Assembly (NCBI GenBank): GCA_021797365.1
Contig: JAJZZU010000143.1
Location: forward strand, 1 to 6,784
DNA: 6,784 nt
Direction: 5' to 3'
Source of the DNA: Pseudomonadota bacterium
GTDB lineage: Bacteria; Pseudomonadota; Gammaproteobacteria; Acidiferrobacterales; Acidiferrobacteraceae
Under the pieces are notes generated by a model, which was given only the letters and a program-made list of their open reading frames with translations, was not told where the DNA came from and did no database searches. The position numbers and the translations under genes were made by a program. This document shows, one piece after another, positions 1 to 6,677 of the stretch (positions within the stretch are counted from its first letter, which is position 1; every line of letters starts with the position of its first letter).

Positions 1-127
1 ATGGCCAATCCCTGTGTCTCCCCGAAGGCGGAAAGCGCCCGCAGGTCTGCTGCCGTCAGGTCGCGCAGATGGCGCACCACCAGCGCCGCGGCGTCATCGC
101 CGGCCGCAAACTCGACCTGCGGGATGG
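1..127. repeat. Direct repeat, copy 1 (exact 127 bp, at window edge)
   Basis: Base-by-base comparison shows that 1-127 is identical to 402-528 in the same orientation, offset 401 bp. Identity ends at 128 (G) versus 529 (C). The left limit is set by the window edge, so the true repeat may be longer. In this copy the RlmD-derived sequence is read out of frame and supplies the premature stop. The length and edge position suggest an assembler k-mer overlap at a contig end. Confidence 0.97.
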
Positions 128-1090
128 GCCCTCGATGCCGAATACCGAGGCCGCATGGCGGGCTATGGGTAACGTGAAGTTCCCAAGACCGCAAAATAGG
201 TCCAGCACACGGCTGCTGGTCTCAAGCCCCAGCCAGTCTACCGCCTGCGCCACCATGGCCTTGTTGGTCTCACCATTCACTTGGATGAAATCCGTGGGCC
301 CGAAGGTCAGGTCGACGGCGAACTCCGGCAGGGCATAGTGCAAGACCAGGCTGGGTCCACCCACGTGTTGCACGGTCTCGGGCCCACCGGCCTGGACATG
401 CATGGCCAATCCCTGTGTCTCCCCGAAGGCGGAAAGCGCCCGCAGGTCTGCTGCCGTCAGGTCGCGCAGATGGCGCACCACCAGCGCCGCGGCGTCATCG
501 CCGGCCGCAAACTCGACCTGCGGGATGGCCTCGGGACAAGACAGGCCCGCTATGAGCGCCTTCACGTCGGCGAGATGCGCGCCGAGCCGCGCATCGAGCG
601 TATGACAGTAGGATAAGGGTGCGATATAGGAGTGCCGGCGTTCACGAAATCCGAGCAAAAGCCCGCCTTTCTTGTCGACCACCCGTGCCCCGAGCCGGGC
701 CTTGCGCCGATACGCGAATACCGGACCCGTCACGGGAGGCGCCCAGTCCGCGCAGTCCACCTGCGCGATATGGGCGAAGGCTTCGCGCACGATACCCTCT
801 TTGGCGGCAAGCTGGGCGGTCGGCTCTAGGTGCTGGAGCTGGCAGCCGCCGCACACCCCGAAATGCGCACATCGCGCCTCCACGCGCTTGGCGGAGCGCA
901 CCAGAATCTCTCGTACCGCGCCGGTGTCATAGCGGCGCCTGCGGCCGACATAACGAAATCGCACCTCCTCACCGGGCAATGCCCCATCCACGAACACCAC
1001 CTTGCCGTCGCAATGTCCAACGCCGGAACCATCGTGATTCAAGGAGGCGATGACACAGGTCGCGTCCTCCGGCAGATGCCGGGTCCTCAT
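56..1090 (-). CDS. rlmD: 23S rRNA (uracil-1939-C5)-methyltransferase RlmD, broken and C-terminally truncated
   Basis: RlmD (formerly RumA) uses SAM to methylate U1939 of 23S rRNA. From the ATG at 1090 (ATGA overlap with the exonuclease stop) the frame gives 344 aa against about 430-440 expected. A TRAM-like domain covers about 8-65. The [4Fe-4S] cysteines C74, C80, C83 and C162 are present. The methyltransferase core starts normally with DFIQVN at 267-272, motif I LDLFCGLGNF at 296-305, and GIEG at 318-321. Authentic sequence stops after G321 (codon 128-130). The last 23 residues and the TGA at 58-56 come from an out-of-frame second copy of residues about 188-230. The DPPR-type motif, the SCNP segment with the nucleophilic cysteine and the terminal catalytic glutamate are therefore missing. 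An alternative GTG start at 1108 is possible but less likely. Identity is certain; whether the break is real or an assembly error is open. Confidence 0.9.
   Translation of the reverse strand: MRTRHLPEDATCVIASLNHDGSGVGHCDGKVVFVDGALPGEEVRFRYVGRRRRYDTGAVREILVRSAKRVEARCAHFGVCGGCQLQHLEPTAQLAAKEGIVREAFAHIAQVDCADWAPPVTGPVFAYRRKARLGARVVDKKGGLLLGFRERRHSYIAPLSYCHTLDARLGAHLADVKALIAGLSCPEAIPQVEFAAGDDAAALVVRHLRDLTAADLRALSAFGETQGLAMHVQAGGPETVQHVGGPSLVLHYALPEFAVDLTFGPTDFIQVNGETNKAMVAQAVDWLGLETSSRVLDLFCGLGNFTLPIARHAASVFGIEGPSRRSSLRPAMTPRRWWCAICAT
402..528. repeat. Direct repeat, copy 2 (native copy inside rlmD)
   Basis: This copy is identical to 1-127. Here it is in frame with rlmD and encodes residues about 188-230 of a normal-looking protein (IPQVEFAAGDD through ETQGLAM), with continuous family-like sequence on both sides. 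It is therefore the original location. Confidence 0.97.
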
Positions 1091-1863
1091 GCGCCCGCCG
1101 TCTCCCACGCCTGCAAAAAGGCCGACAGATGGGGCCTGCCGGCGGCTGCCAGGACAGTCTTCAGCCGCTCCTCTTCCTGCCTGTGGGCCTCGGGCGCCAG
1201 GTGCCCGCGCATGAGCTCTAACCGCAAGTAGACAAGATAGGTATTCAAGACATCGGTCTCGCAGTAGTCGCGGATGCCGGCGATCTCGCCACGCCGATAC
1301 CGGTCCCAGACCTCGGCGCCGTCATGGCCTTGCTTGCCGGGAAAGCCGAGAAACGCCGATATCTCGTCTAAGGGCGCCGTGGCGCGCGCCTGGTAGCCCG
1401 CGAGCACGTCCATCACATCCGTATGCCGGGCATGATAGCGACTCAGATAATTGTTCCAGCGAAACGCGCTGTCCTCATCGCCGGTCTCCCAATAGCGACC
1501 ACAGGGGATCTTGTGCAACAGGGCGCGGTAATGCAGCACCGGCAGGTCGAAGCCGCCGCCATTCCACGACACGAGCGTCGGCGAAAATCGCTCGATGCCC
1601 TCAAAGAAGCGCGCGAGGATCTCGGCCTCGGAGGCCGCGGGGTCGCCGAGCGACCACACACGGCACTCGTCGTTGCGGCGCAAGAGTACCGAGATCGCCA
1701 CGACCTTGTGCAGATAGTGGCGCAGAAACTCCTGGCCGGACTCCTCACGCCGCCTGTGGACCATGACCCGCGCGACGTCCTCGTCTGCCAGGTCGAGGTG
1801 GTAGAGACGGCGCCCCGCGGCCACGTCCGGCACGGTCTCGATATCGAACACGAGGACATTCAT
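1087..1863 (-). CDS. Predicted PolB-type 3'-5' exonuclease (DEDDy family)
   Basis: The product, 258 aa from the ATG at 1863, resembles the family described as 'predicted 3'-5' exonuclease related to the exonuclease domain of PolB' (Pfam PF10108). All three exonuclease motifs are visible: Exo I FDIET with D7 and E9; Exo II SWNGGGFDLPVL at 99-110 with D106; and Exo III YCETD with Y200 and D204. A further acidic site is HTDVMDVL with D149. It has no polymerase domain, so it is a stand-alone nuclease, probably cytoplasmic, with unknown substrate. The frame is open 44 codons further upstream, but that part overlaps cysM and is unlike the family. The ATG at 1863 begins directly with the beta-strand carrying DIE and forms an ATGA overlap with the cysM stop. 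There is no clear Shine-Dalgarno, which suggests coupling to cysM translation. Its stop in turn overlaps the rlmD start. Confidence 0.88.
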   Translation of the reverse strand: MNVLVFDIETVPDVAAGRRLYHLDLADEDVARVMVHRRREESGQEFLRHYLHKVVAISVLLRRNDECRVWSLGDPAASEAEILARFFEGIERFSPTLVSWNGGGFDLPVLHYRALLHKIPCGRYWETGDEDSAFRWNNYLSRYHARHTDVMDVLAGYQARATAPLDEISAFLGFPGKQGHDGAEVWDRYRRGEIAGIRDYCETDVLNTYLVYLRLELMRGHLAPEAHRQEEERLKTVLAAAGRPHLSAFLQAWETAGA

Positions 1864-2753
1864 GACGCCGGAAACACACCCGTGGACAGGTAGCGGTCGC
1901 CACGGTCGCAGACGATGCTGACGATGGTGGCATTCTCGAGCGTGGCGCAGAGCATCAGCGCCGCGGCCACTGCCCCGCCCGAGGACACCCCGCAAAAGAC
2001 CCCCTCCTCGCGCGCCAGCCGGCGTGTCATGTCCTCGGCCTCCTGCTGTCCGATGTCGATGATGCGGTCCACGCGTGTGGCCTCATAGATTGCCGGGAGA
2101 TAGCTCGCCGGCCACCGCCGTATGCCGGGGATCGATGACCCGGCGGTGGGCTGCACGCCGACTACGACGATCCCCGGATTGCGTTCCTTCAGATAGCGCG
2201 AGGTCCCCATGATGGTCCCGGTGGTCCCCATGGCGCTCACGAAATGGGTCAGGGTGCCGTCGGTATCGCGCCAGATCTCCGGGCCTGTGGTCCGGTAGTG
2301 GGCGTCCGGGTTGTCGGGATTCGAGAACTGGTCAAGGATGTAGCCCTCGCCACGCGCCTCCATGGCACGCGCCGTGTCGATGGCCTCCTCCATGCTGCCG
2401 GCCTTCGAGGTGAGGATCAGCCGCGCGCCAAAAGCGCGCATGAGCCCCTGGCGTTCGACACTCATGTGCTCGGGCATGACCAGCACCATGCGATAACCCT
2501 TGATCGCAGCGGCCATGGCCAACGCGATCCCGGTATTGCCGCTCGTGGCCTCGATCAGGGTGTCGCCCGGATGTATGGTCCCGCGGCGCTCGGCGGCCTC
2601 GATCATGTTGAGCGCCGGCCGGTCCTTGACCGAGCCCGCCGGGTTATTGCCCTCGAGCTTTAGGAGCAGACGGTTCCCCCGCTCCGTACCCAGGCGCTGA
2701 AGGGCTACGAGCGGTGTATTGCCGACGCACTCGGCAAGCGATTTTATGTTCAC
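1860..2753 (-). CDS. cysM: Cysteine synthase B (O-acetylserine sulfhydrylase)
   Basis: This PLP enzyme makes L-cysteine from O-acetyl-L-serine and sulfide; CysM-type enzymes can generally also use thiosulfate, giving S-sulfocysteine. The product is 297 aa, near the family length of about 300. Motifs: VGNTPLV at 10-16; PAGSVKDR with the PLP lysine K43; the substrate loop TSGNTG at 70-75; the PLP-phosphate loop GTTGT at 176-180; GSSIPGIRRWP at 205-215; GVSSGGA at 255-261; and CDRGDRYLSTGVF at 282-294. The IPGIRRWP and CDRGDRYLS segments point to the CysM rather than the CysK subgroup. The start is a GTG at 2753 without a strong Shine-Dalgarno; the following MNIKSLAECVGNTP aligns well with CysM N-termini, so I keep it. 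The stop overlaps the next gene as ATGA. A cysM close to rlmD is also known from Pseudomonas. Confidence 0.95.
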   Translation of the reverse strand: MNIKSLAECVGNTPLVALQRLGTERGNRLLLKLEGNNPAGSVKDRPALNMIEAAERRGTIHPGDTLIEATSGNTGIALAMAAAIKGYRMVLVMPEHMSVERQGLMRAFGARLILTSKAGSMEEAIDTARAMEARGEGYILDQFSNPDNPDAHYRTTGPEIWRDTDGTLTHFVSAMGTTGTIMGTSRYLKERNPGIVVVGVQPTAGSSIPGIRRWPASYLPAIYEATRVDRIIDIGQQEAEDMTRRLAREEGVFCGVSSGGAVAAALMLCATLENATIVSIVCDRGDRYLSTGVFPAS

Positions 2754-2870
2754 GCGATCGGTCCAATGAGTCTGTTCGTGCAGTCATCCGCGTCCGCCCC
2801 GCAGGCGGTCCTGCATGTCGCCCGCCAACGGTCAAGACGAGCGCGAATACTGGTGTCGAGTGTAACGCAC
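2754..2870. other. Intergenic gap between recJ and cysM
   Basis: This 117-bp stretch is the largest gap in the window and the natural place for a cysM promoter. On the minus strand there is a TTGACC resembling a -35 box, but no good -10 hexamer sits 16-18 nt downstream. Two overlapping GC stems are present: CCGCC/GGCGG (2794-2798 with 2804-2808) and GCAGG/CCTGC (2801-2805 with 2810-2814). Neither is followed by a T-run, so I call no intrinsic terminator. Whether cysM has its own promoter or is read through from recJ cannot be decided from the sequence. Confidence 0.4.
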
Positions 2871-4541
2871 TTAAGGCCCCGGCGACACGGCGGACCATTC
2901 TGCAACGTACAGGCACAGGGTCTCGCGGCCGCCGAAGTCATCGACCCCGAGGTAGTAGCGCACGGCAATAGAACTGCCGATAGGCGGCGCCTGCTTGCAA
3001 CGGAATGCCACGGCCTTCAGGGGTTCGTCACGACCGTCCATGGCGAGCCGCAGGCGCAGATGTGCCTCCTTCACCACCGCCGCCTCCACCACCCCAAAAA
3101 CCCCCTCGAAGAGCGGTTCAGGGAAACCATTGCCCCACGGACCACCGGCACGGATTGCCGATGCCAGCGCCAGCGTCAATTCCTCCACCTGCAATACGCC
3201 ATCGCCGCGCGCGTCGACGAACGGGCCGCGCCCTATGCGCCGCTCGACCTCGTCTGCGAACGCCGCGGCAAAGCGCGGGTAATCGTCTTCGGCGACCGTA
3301 AGGCCGGCGGCCGCGGCGTGTCCACCGAACTGGCGGATCAGACCCGCATGGCGTTCGCCGATGGCCGCCAGCGTATCGCGCAGGTTGAGCGTCGGCACAC
3401 TGCGGCCAGAGCCTCGCAGAGAACCGTCATCGGCGGGCGCGAATACGATCGCTGGCCGCTTGTAGGCGTCTTTCAGGCGCCCGGCGAGAATCCCGACGAC
3501 ACCCGGGTGCCAGTGCGGCTCCATGAGACAAATCCCGGCACTCAAGGTGTCGGCCTCGACTGCCACCGCCAGATGCGCGCTGGCCTCGGCCTGCATCTGC
3601 GCTTCGCGCTCGCGCCGTTCGCGGTTCAGGGCATCGAGTTCGCGCGCCAGCGCCAAGGCCTCGGCGCGATCATCCGTGAGCAGGCAGCGCACACCCACAC
3701 TCATGTCGGCCAACCGCCCGGCGGCGTTCAACCGCGGCCCGATCTGGAAACCGAGGTCCTGGGCATAGATCCGCCCGGGCCGTCTGCCGCTTACAAGCAG
3801 CAAGGCCTCGATACCGGCACAGGCGCGTCCGGCGTTCATGCGCCGCAGCCCCTCGCGCACCAGCACGCGATTATTGGCATCGAGCGGGACGCAATCGGCG
3901 ATGGTGCCGAGCGCCACGAGGTCCAGGAGATCGGCAAGCGACACATGGTCGGCGGCCAGTCGCCGACGCAGCGCGATCAGGACATAGAGCACCACACCGA
4001 CCCCGGCCAGGGCCTTACTCGGAAAGCGATCCGCGGGCTGGTTGGGATTGACGATGGCGACCGCCTCGGGCAGCGTCGGGCCGGGCAGATGGTGGTCGGT
4101 GATGATAAGACGCAAACCGCGATCGCACGCCGCGCGTGCCCCCTCCAGGCTGTTGATGCCGTTGTCGACCGTCAGGATCCACTGCGGCTCCAGGGTTGCG
4201 GCGCGCGCCACGATGGCGGCACTCAAACCATAGCCCTCGCGCGCCCGGTCCGGGATCAGATAATGGACATCGCGCGCGCCCAGGCGCCGCAACCCGCGTA
4301 CCGCAAGGGCGGTTCCGGTGGCGCCATCGGCATCATAGTCACCGATGACGAGGATGCGTTCACCCCGCGCTATGGCCTCTGCCAAGGCACCGGTGGCCTG
4401 CTCGAGTCCGCTCAAGGTATCGGGCACGGCAAGTGCCGCAAGCCCACGGGTCTCCGCGGCGCGATCTCCGACCCCGCGGGCCGCATAGAGACGATCGAGG
4501 ACCGCCTCTACGATAGCCGTCGGCGCCGATCGCGCGGTCAT
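2871..4541 (-). CDS. recJ: Single-stranded-DNA-specific 5'-3' exonuclease RecJ
   Basis: RecJ degrades single-stranded DNA 5' to 3' and acts in RecF-pathway recombination, mismatch repair and base excision repair. From the ATG at 4541 the protein is 556 aa, close to the usual length of about 570. DHH-family motifs are complete: GDYDADG at 67-73; VDNGI at 125-129 (D126); DHH at 149-151; and TIADCVP at 213-219 (D216). GPRLNAAGR follows at 268-276. A charged helical stretch at about 290-325 joins this to the DHHA1 domain, with HWHPGVVGI at 343-351, GSGRS at 377-381 and FGGHAAAAG at 405-413. The C-terminal part (about 445-556) fits the RecJ OB-fold domain. The gene ends in TAA and is coupled to the upstream gene by ATGA. 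All expected metal-binding aspartates and histidines are present, so it should be active. Confidence 0.97.
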   Translation of the reverse strand: MTARSAPTAIVEAVLDRLYAARGVGDRAAETRGLAALAVPDTLSGLEQATGALAEAIARGERILVIGDYDADGATGTALAVRGLRRLGARDVHYLIPDRAREGYGLSAAIVARAATLEPQWILTVDNGINSLEGARAACDRGLRLIITDHHLPGPTLPEAVAIVNPNQPADRFPSKALAGVGVVLYVLIALRRRLAADHVSLADLLDLVALGTIADCVPLDANNRVLVREGLRRMNAGRACAGIEALLLVSGRRPGRIYAQDLGFQIGPRLNAAGRLADMSVGVRCLLTDDRAEALALARELDALNRERREREAQMQAEASAHLAVAVEADTLSAGICLMEPHWHPGVVGILAGRLKDAYKRPAIVFAPADDGSLRGSGRSVPTLNLRDTLAAIGERHAGLIRQFGGHAAAAGLTVAEDDYPRFAAAFADEVERRIGRGPFVDARGDGVLQVEELTLALASAIRAGGPWGNGFPEPLFEGVFGVVEAAVVKEAHLRLRLAMDGRDEPLKAVAFRCKQAPPIGSSIAVRYYLGVDDFGGRETLCLYVAEWSAVSPGP

Positions 4542-5536
4542 CGACGCCTCCACCCGGCGAACGCGCGCCACCAGCCCGGCTCCAGGACATGACACGGTCC
4601 GCGGTCGCCGATCAACGACAATCGTGCCAGCCGCCGGGCGCGCACAGCGGCGGCAAGCGGTTGCCACCAGGCAGTGACAAAGGCCTCCAGGAAGGACGAC
4701 CACGCGTCGGTATCCCCATACTGCACAGCACCCTGCGCCCCGCGTAATACGATCAAGGTCGCGCCTGCGTAATCGAGATCCGGAACCCCTGCCGGCAGTC
4801 CCGCCACCATAGCCCCGGTGGCCTGCGCCATGCCGCTCACGAGGGCATCGTCGGTGAACACGCGCCCAAAGGCCAAAGCGGCGCGCATGGACGGCGTGGC
4901 GCGCCCCGGACCCCACAGCCAGATGCTATTGGCCTCACCGCGTGCCGCCTCACCCCCATGGCCGGCGCTCAGGGCCTCATGCAATACCATCTGTGCCTCG
5001 TTCAAACGGGTCCGCCAATAGCGCGCGTGGCCTTCGGGCAGGTAATCATGGATATTGCGGCCGGCGACCTCGGCCATGGCCGTGGTATGCAAGGGCTCGG
5101 GGTCCGGCAGGCTCAGATACCAGCGCGTCGGCGCGAGCGCCTCGATCACCCCGCCGTCGGCGGCAAATACCTCCGCCACGCGCGCACAGAGGCGTTGTGC
5201 CTCGTGGGCGTCTAGTGTCAGGGTGTCGTTATCCAAAAGCAGCAAGCGGTCGCCATCCACCGCCAGGTGCACGGGGTCGCAGCGCACCCACCAGCGATCA
5301 TCGCGCGCCCGTCCTTCGCCGAGGCGCGCCAGGGCCGCGAGCCCGGCCGAGGGCGGCAGGTCGAAGAGCGTAAGGGCCCGAGCCGCATAACCTTCGTCAC
5401 CCCCCGCCACGCGCCGGGTGCGCGCCAGGGCCCGCGCAAACGCCGCGGGTGGGGGCTTCGGCCATCCTGCGCCCCCGTGGAGCCCGGGCACATAGAGCGT
5501 GATCGCAGGGGCCGCGGGCGCCGGCGGCACGGTCAA
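4538..5536 (-). CDS. RpfE-type / COG4255 conserved protein (often mislabelled phosphoglycerate mutase)
   Basis: The product is 332 aa and resembles the proteobacterial family annotated variously as 'regulatory protein RpfE type', COG4255 or 'phosphoglycerate mutase'. In Xanthomonas the rpfE gene lies beside recJ, as here. Family-like segments: YVPGLHG at 15-21; WVRCDPVHL at 83-91; RWYLSLPDP at 138-146; GRNIHDYLPEG at 159-169; RLNEAQMVLHEA at 177-188; NSIWLWGPG at 203-211; and a tryptophan-rich, basic tail ending GWRRR. There is no signal peptide or membrane segment, so it is probably cytoplasmic. I do not see the N-terminal metal-binding Asp-Ser motif of cofactor-independent phosphoglycerate mutase, so enzymatic activity is not supported. 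The start at 5536 is TTG. A GTG two codons downstream has the better-placed GGGG, so the true start is uncertain by two codons. The stop overlaps the recJ start (ATGA), implying translational coupling. Its molecular function is unknown. Confidence 0.82.
   Translation of the reverse strand: MTVPPAPAAPAITLYVPGLHGGAGWPKPPPAAFARALARTRRVAGGDEGYAARALTLFDLPPSAGLAALARLGEGRARDDRWWVRCDPVHLAVDGDRLLLLDNDTLTLDAHEAQRLCARVAEVFAADGGVIEALAPTRWYLSLPDPEPLHTTAMAEVAGRNIHDYLPEGHARYWRTRLNEAQMVLHEALSAGHGGEAARGEANSIWLWGPGRATPSMRAALAFGRVFTDDALVSGMAQATGAMVAGLPAGVPDLDYAGATLIVLRGAQGAVQYGDTDAWSSFLEAFVTAWWQPLAAAVRARRLARLSLIGDRGPCHVLEPGWWRAFAGWRRR
4547..4551 (-). promoter_or_regulatory. Shine-Dalgarno of recJ (GGAGG)
   Basis: GGAGG on the minus strand ends 5 nt before the ATG at 4541 and lies inside the end of the upstream RpfE-type gene. 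This strong site decides the recJ start: the frame stays open for 125 more codons upstream, but that extension overlaps the neighbouring gene and does not look like RecJ. Confidence 0.7.
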
Positions 5537-5590
5537 GGCCCCGACAAAACGGCGCGGTGGCGGTCGGTGCGCACGCGCGCGTGATACATC
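5537..5590. other. Short gap between thrC and the RpfE-type gene
   Basis: This 54-bp gap contains a perfect 12-bp alternating palindrome, CACGCGCGCGTG (5572-5583), overlapping an 8-bp palindrome GTGCGCAC (5567-5574). There is no T-tract after either, so I call no intrinsic terminator. The short spacing and shared direction allow read-through from thrC into the RpfE-type gene. Confidence 0.4.
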
Positions 5591-6661
5591 CTAGGACGAA
5601 CGATCGAGAATCACGGAGCGCACCGCCGCGAGCGTCGGAGGGATGGTCACGAGTTCACTCGCCCCCCCTTGACGGATGGCAACGTCGGGGTCCTTCAGGC
5701 CGTGGCCGGTGACCGTGCACACCACGGTCGTGCCCTCCTCGATGCGTCCGGCGCGCAAATCGCGCAAGGCCCCCGCCACCGACACCGCCGAGGCCGGCTC
5801 GCAGAATATCCCCTCCTCGCGCGCCATGAGTTTCTGCGTCGCGAGGATCTCGGCATCGTCGATCGCCCCGAACCAGCCGCCCGTGGCCTCGCGCGCCGAT
5901 TGCGCGAGCGCCCACGATTGTGGATGGCCGATCCGGATGGCGGTGGCCACGGTCTCCGGTTCATCGACCATGCGACCCGCGACGAACGGCGCGGCGCCCG
6001 CCGCCTGATAGCCCACGAGTTTTGGGATCGCGCAACGCCCTTCCCGGGCATAGTCCCGGTATCCCAGCCAATGGGCGCTGATATTGCCGGCATTGCCGAC
6101 CGGCAGATAATGGTAGTGCGGCGCAAATCCCAGGGCATCGACGACCTCGAAGGCCGCGGTCTTCTGCCCCTGCAGCCGGTAAGGATTCACGGAATTCACG
6201 AGCGTGATGGGTGTCGCCTCGGCGATCTCCTTCACAAGCCGCATACCGGCGTCGAAATTTCCCTGGATCTGCACCACCACCGCGCCATGGATCATGGCCT
6301 GACTTAGCTTGCCAAGCGCGATCTTGCCCTCCGGGATCAGAACAAAGGCGCTGATCCCGGCGCGCGCCGCATAGGCCGCGGCCGATGCCGAGGTATTGCC
6401 GGTGGAGGCGCAGATCACGGCGCGCGAGCCGGCTTCGCAGGCCTTGGTCACGGCAAAACACATGCCACGGTCCTTGAAGGATCCGGTGGGGTTCAGGCCC
6501 TCGAACTTCACATACAGGGCCGCGGTCCGTCCCGTGGTGCGCGTCAGTCGATCCAGCCGGATGAGCGGTGTATCGCCTTCGCCCAGGGTAATGATGCGGC
6601 TGTCGTCTGCGATCGGAAGCCAGTCACGGTAACGCGCGATGATACCGGTATAACGACTCAT
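5591..6661 (-). CDS. thrC: Threonine synthase (short type)
   Basis: Threonine synthase is a PLP enzyme that converts O-phospho-L-homoserine to L-threonine plus phosphate, the last step of the threonine branch, in the cytoplasm. The product is 356 aa, which fits the short class (about 350 aa) and not the roughly 430-aa E. coli type. Visible motifs: GEGDTPL at 27-33; the PLP-lysine segment GSFKDRG with K63; the substrate-binding loop STGNTSAS at 86-93; the PLP-phosphate glycine loop PVGNAGN at 187-193; EGIFCEPASA at 283-292; and TGHGLKD at 318-324 near the C-terminus. The start is an ATG at 6661 preceded by AGGAG. A 14-bp gap after hom implies one hom-thrC transcript. CysM in this window shares the same PLP fold (type II), but PVGNAGN and TGHGLKD separate ThrC from cysteine synthases. 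Nothing looks damaged. Confidence 0.96.
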   Translation of the reverse strand: MSRYTGIIARYRDWLPIADDSRIITLGEGDTPLIRLDRLTRTTGRTAALYVKFEGLNPTGSFKDRGMCFAVTKACEAGSRAVICASTGNTSASAAAYAARAGISAFVLIPEGKIALGKLSQAMIHGAVVVQIQGNFDAGMRLVKEIAEATPITLVNSVNPYRLQGQKTAAFEVVDALGFAPHYHYLPVGNAGNISAHWLGYRDYAREGRCAIPKLVGYQAAGAAPFVAGRMVDEPETVATAIRIGHPQSWALAQSAREATGGWFGAIDDAEILATQKLMAREEGIFCEPASAVSVAGALRDLRAGRIEEGTTVVCTVTGHGLKDPDVAIRQGGASELVTIPPTLAAVRSVILDRSS

Positions 6662-6672
6662 GGAAATTCTTG

Positions 6673-6677
6673 CTCCT
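6673..6677 (-). promoter_or_regulatory. Shine-Dalgarno of thrC (AGGAG)
   Basis: On the minus strand AGGAG lies 11 nt before the thrC ATG and overlaps the hom TAG stop (TAGGAG). The spacing is slightly long but acceptable. The overlap fits re-initiation by ribosomes finishing hom. Confidence 0.6.

Noticed and set aside
1..528. The direct repeat as a mobile element or attachment site.
   Set aside because: The repeated bases are ordinary rlmD coding sequence, the interval between copies is also rlmD, and there is no transposase, integrase, inverted repeat or tRNA.
619..1231. Several plus-strand open frames of about 130-145 codons opposite rlmD.
   Set aside because: They lie antisense to a recognised gene, have no domain-like features, and overlap each other in different frames.
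2784..2816. A 10-codon minus-strand frame starting ATGCAGGACCGC in the cysM leader, as a possible leader peptide.
   Set aside because: It has no cysteine codons, a poor ribosome binding site and no attenuator terminator after it; a frame this short is expected by chance.
2837..2842. TTGACC on the minus strand upstream of cysM as a -35 promoter element.
   Set aside because: No acceptable -10 hexamer occurs at 16-18 nt spacing, so one hexamer alone is not a promoter call.
2766..4592. A 608-codon open frame on the plus strand lying opposite almost all of recJ.
   Set aside because: RecJ on the minus strand has all family motifs. The antisense frame stays open because of high GC content and codon bias; its translation is rich in Arg, Gly and Gln with no recognisable domain.
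4542..4916. A possible 125-residue N-terminal extension of RecJ.
   Set aside because: It overlaps the RpfE-type gene in another frame, is low-complexity Arg/Gly-rich sequence unlike RecJ, and the ATG at 4541 has a strong GGAGG and an ATGA overlap.
5567..5583. Overlapping alternating CG palindromes between thrC and the RpfE-type gene, as a terminator, operator or Z-DNA site.
   Set aside because: There is no T-tract, no second copy and no known operator match. Short CG-alternating palindromes are common in DNA of this composition.
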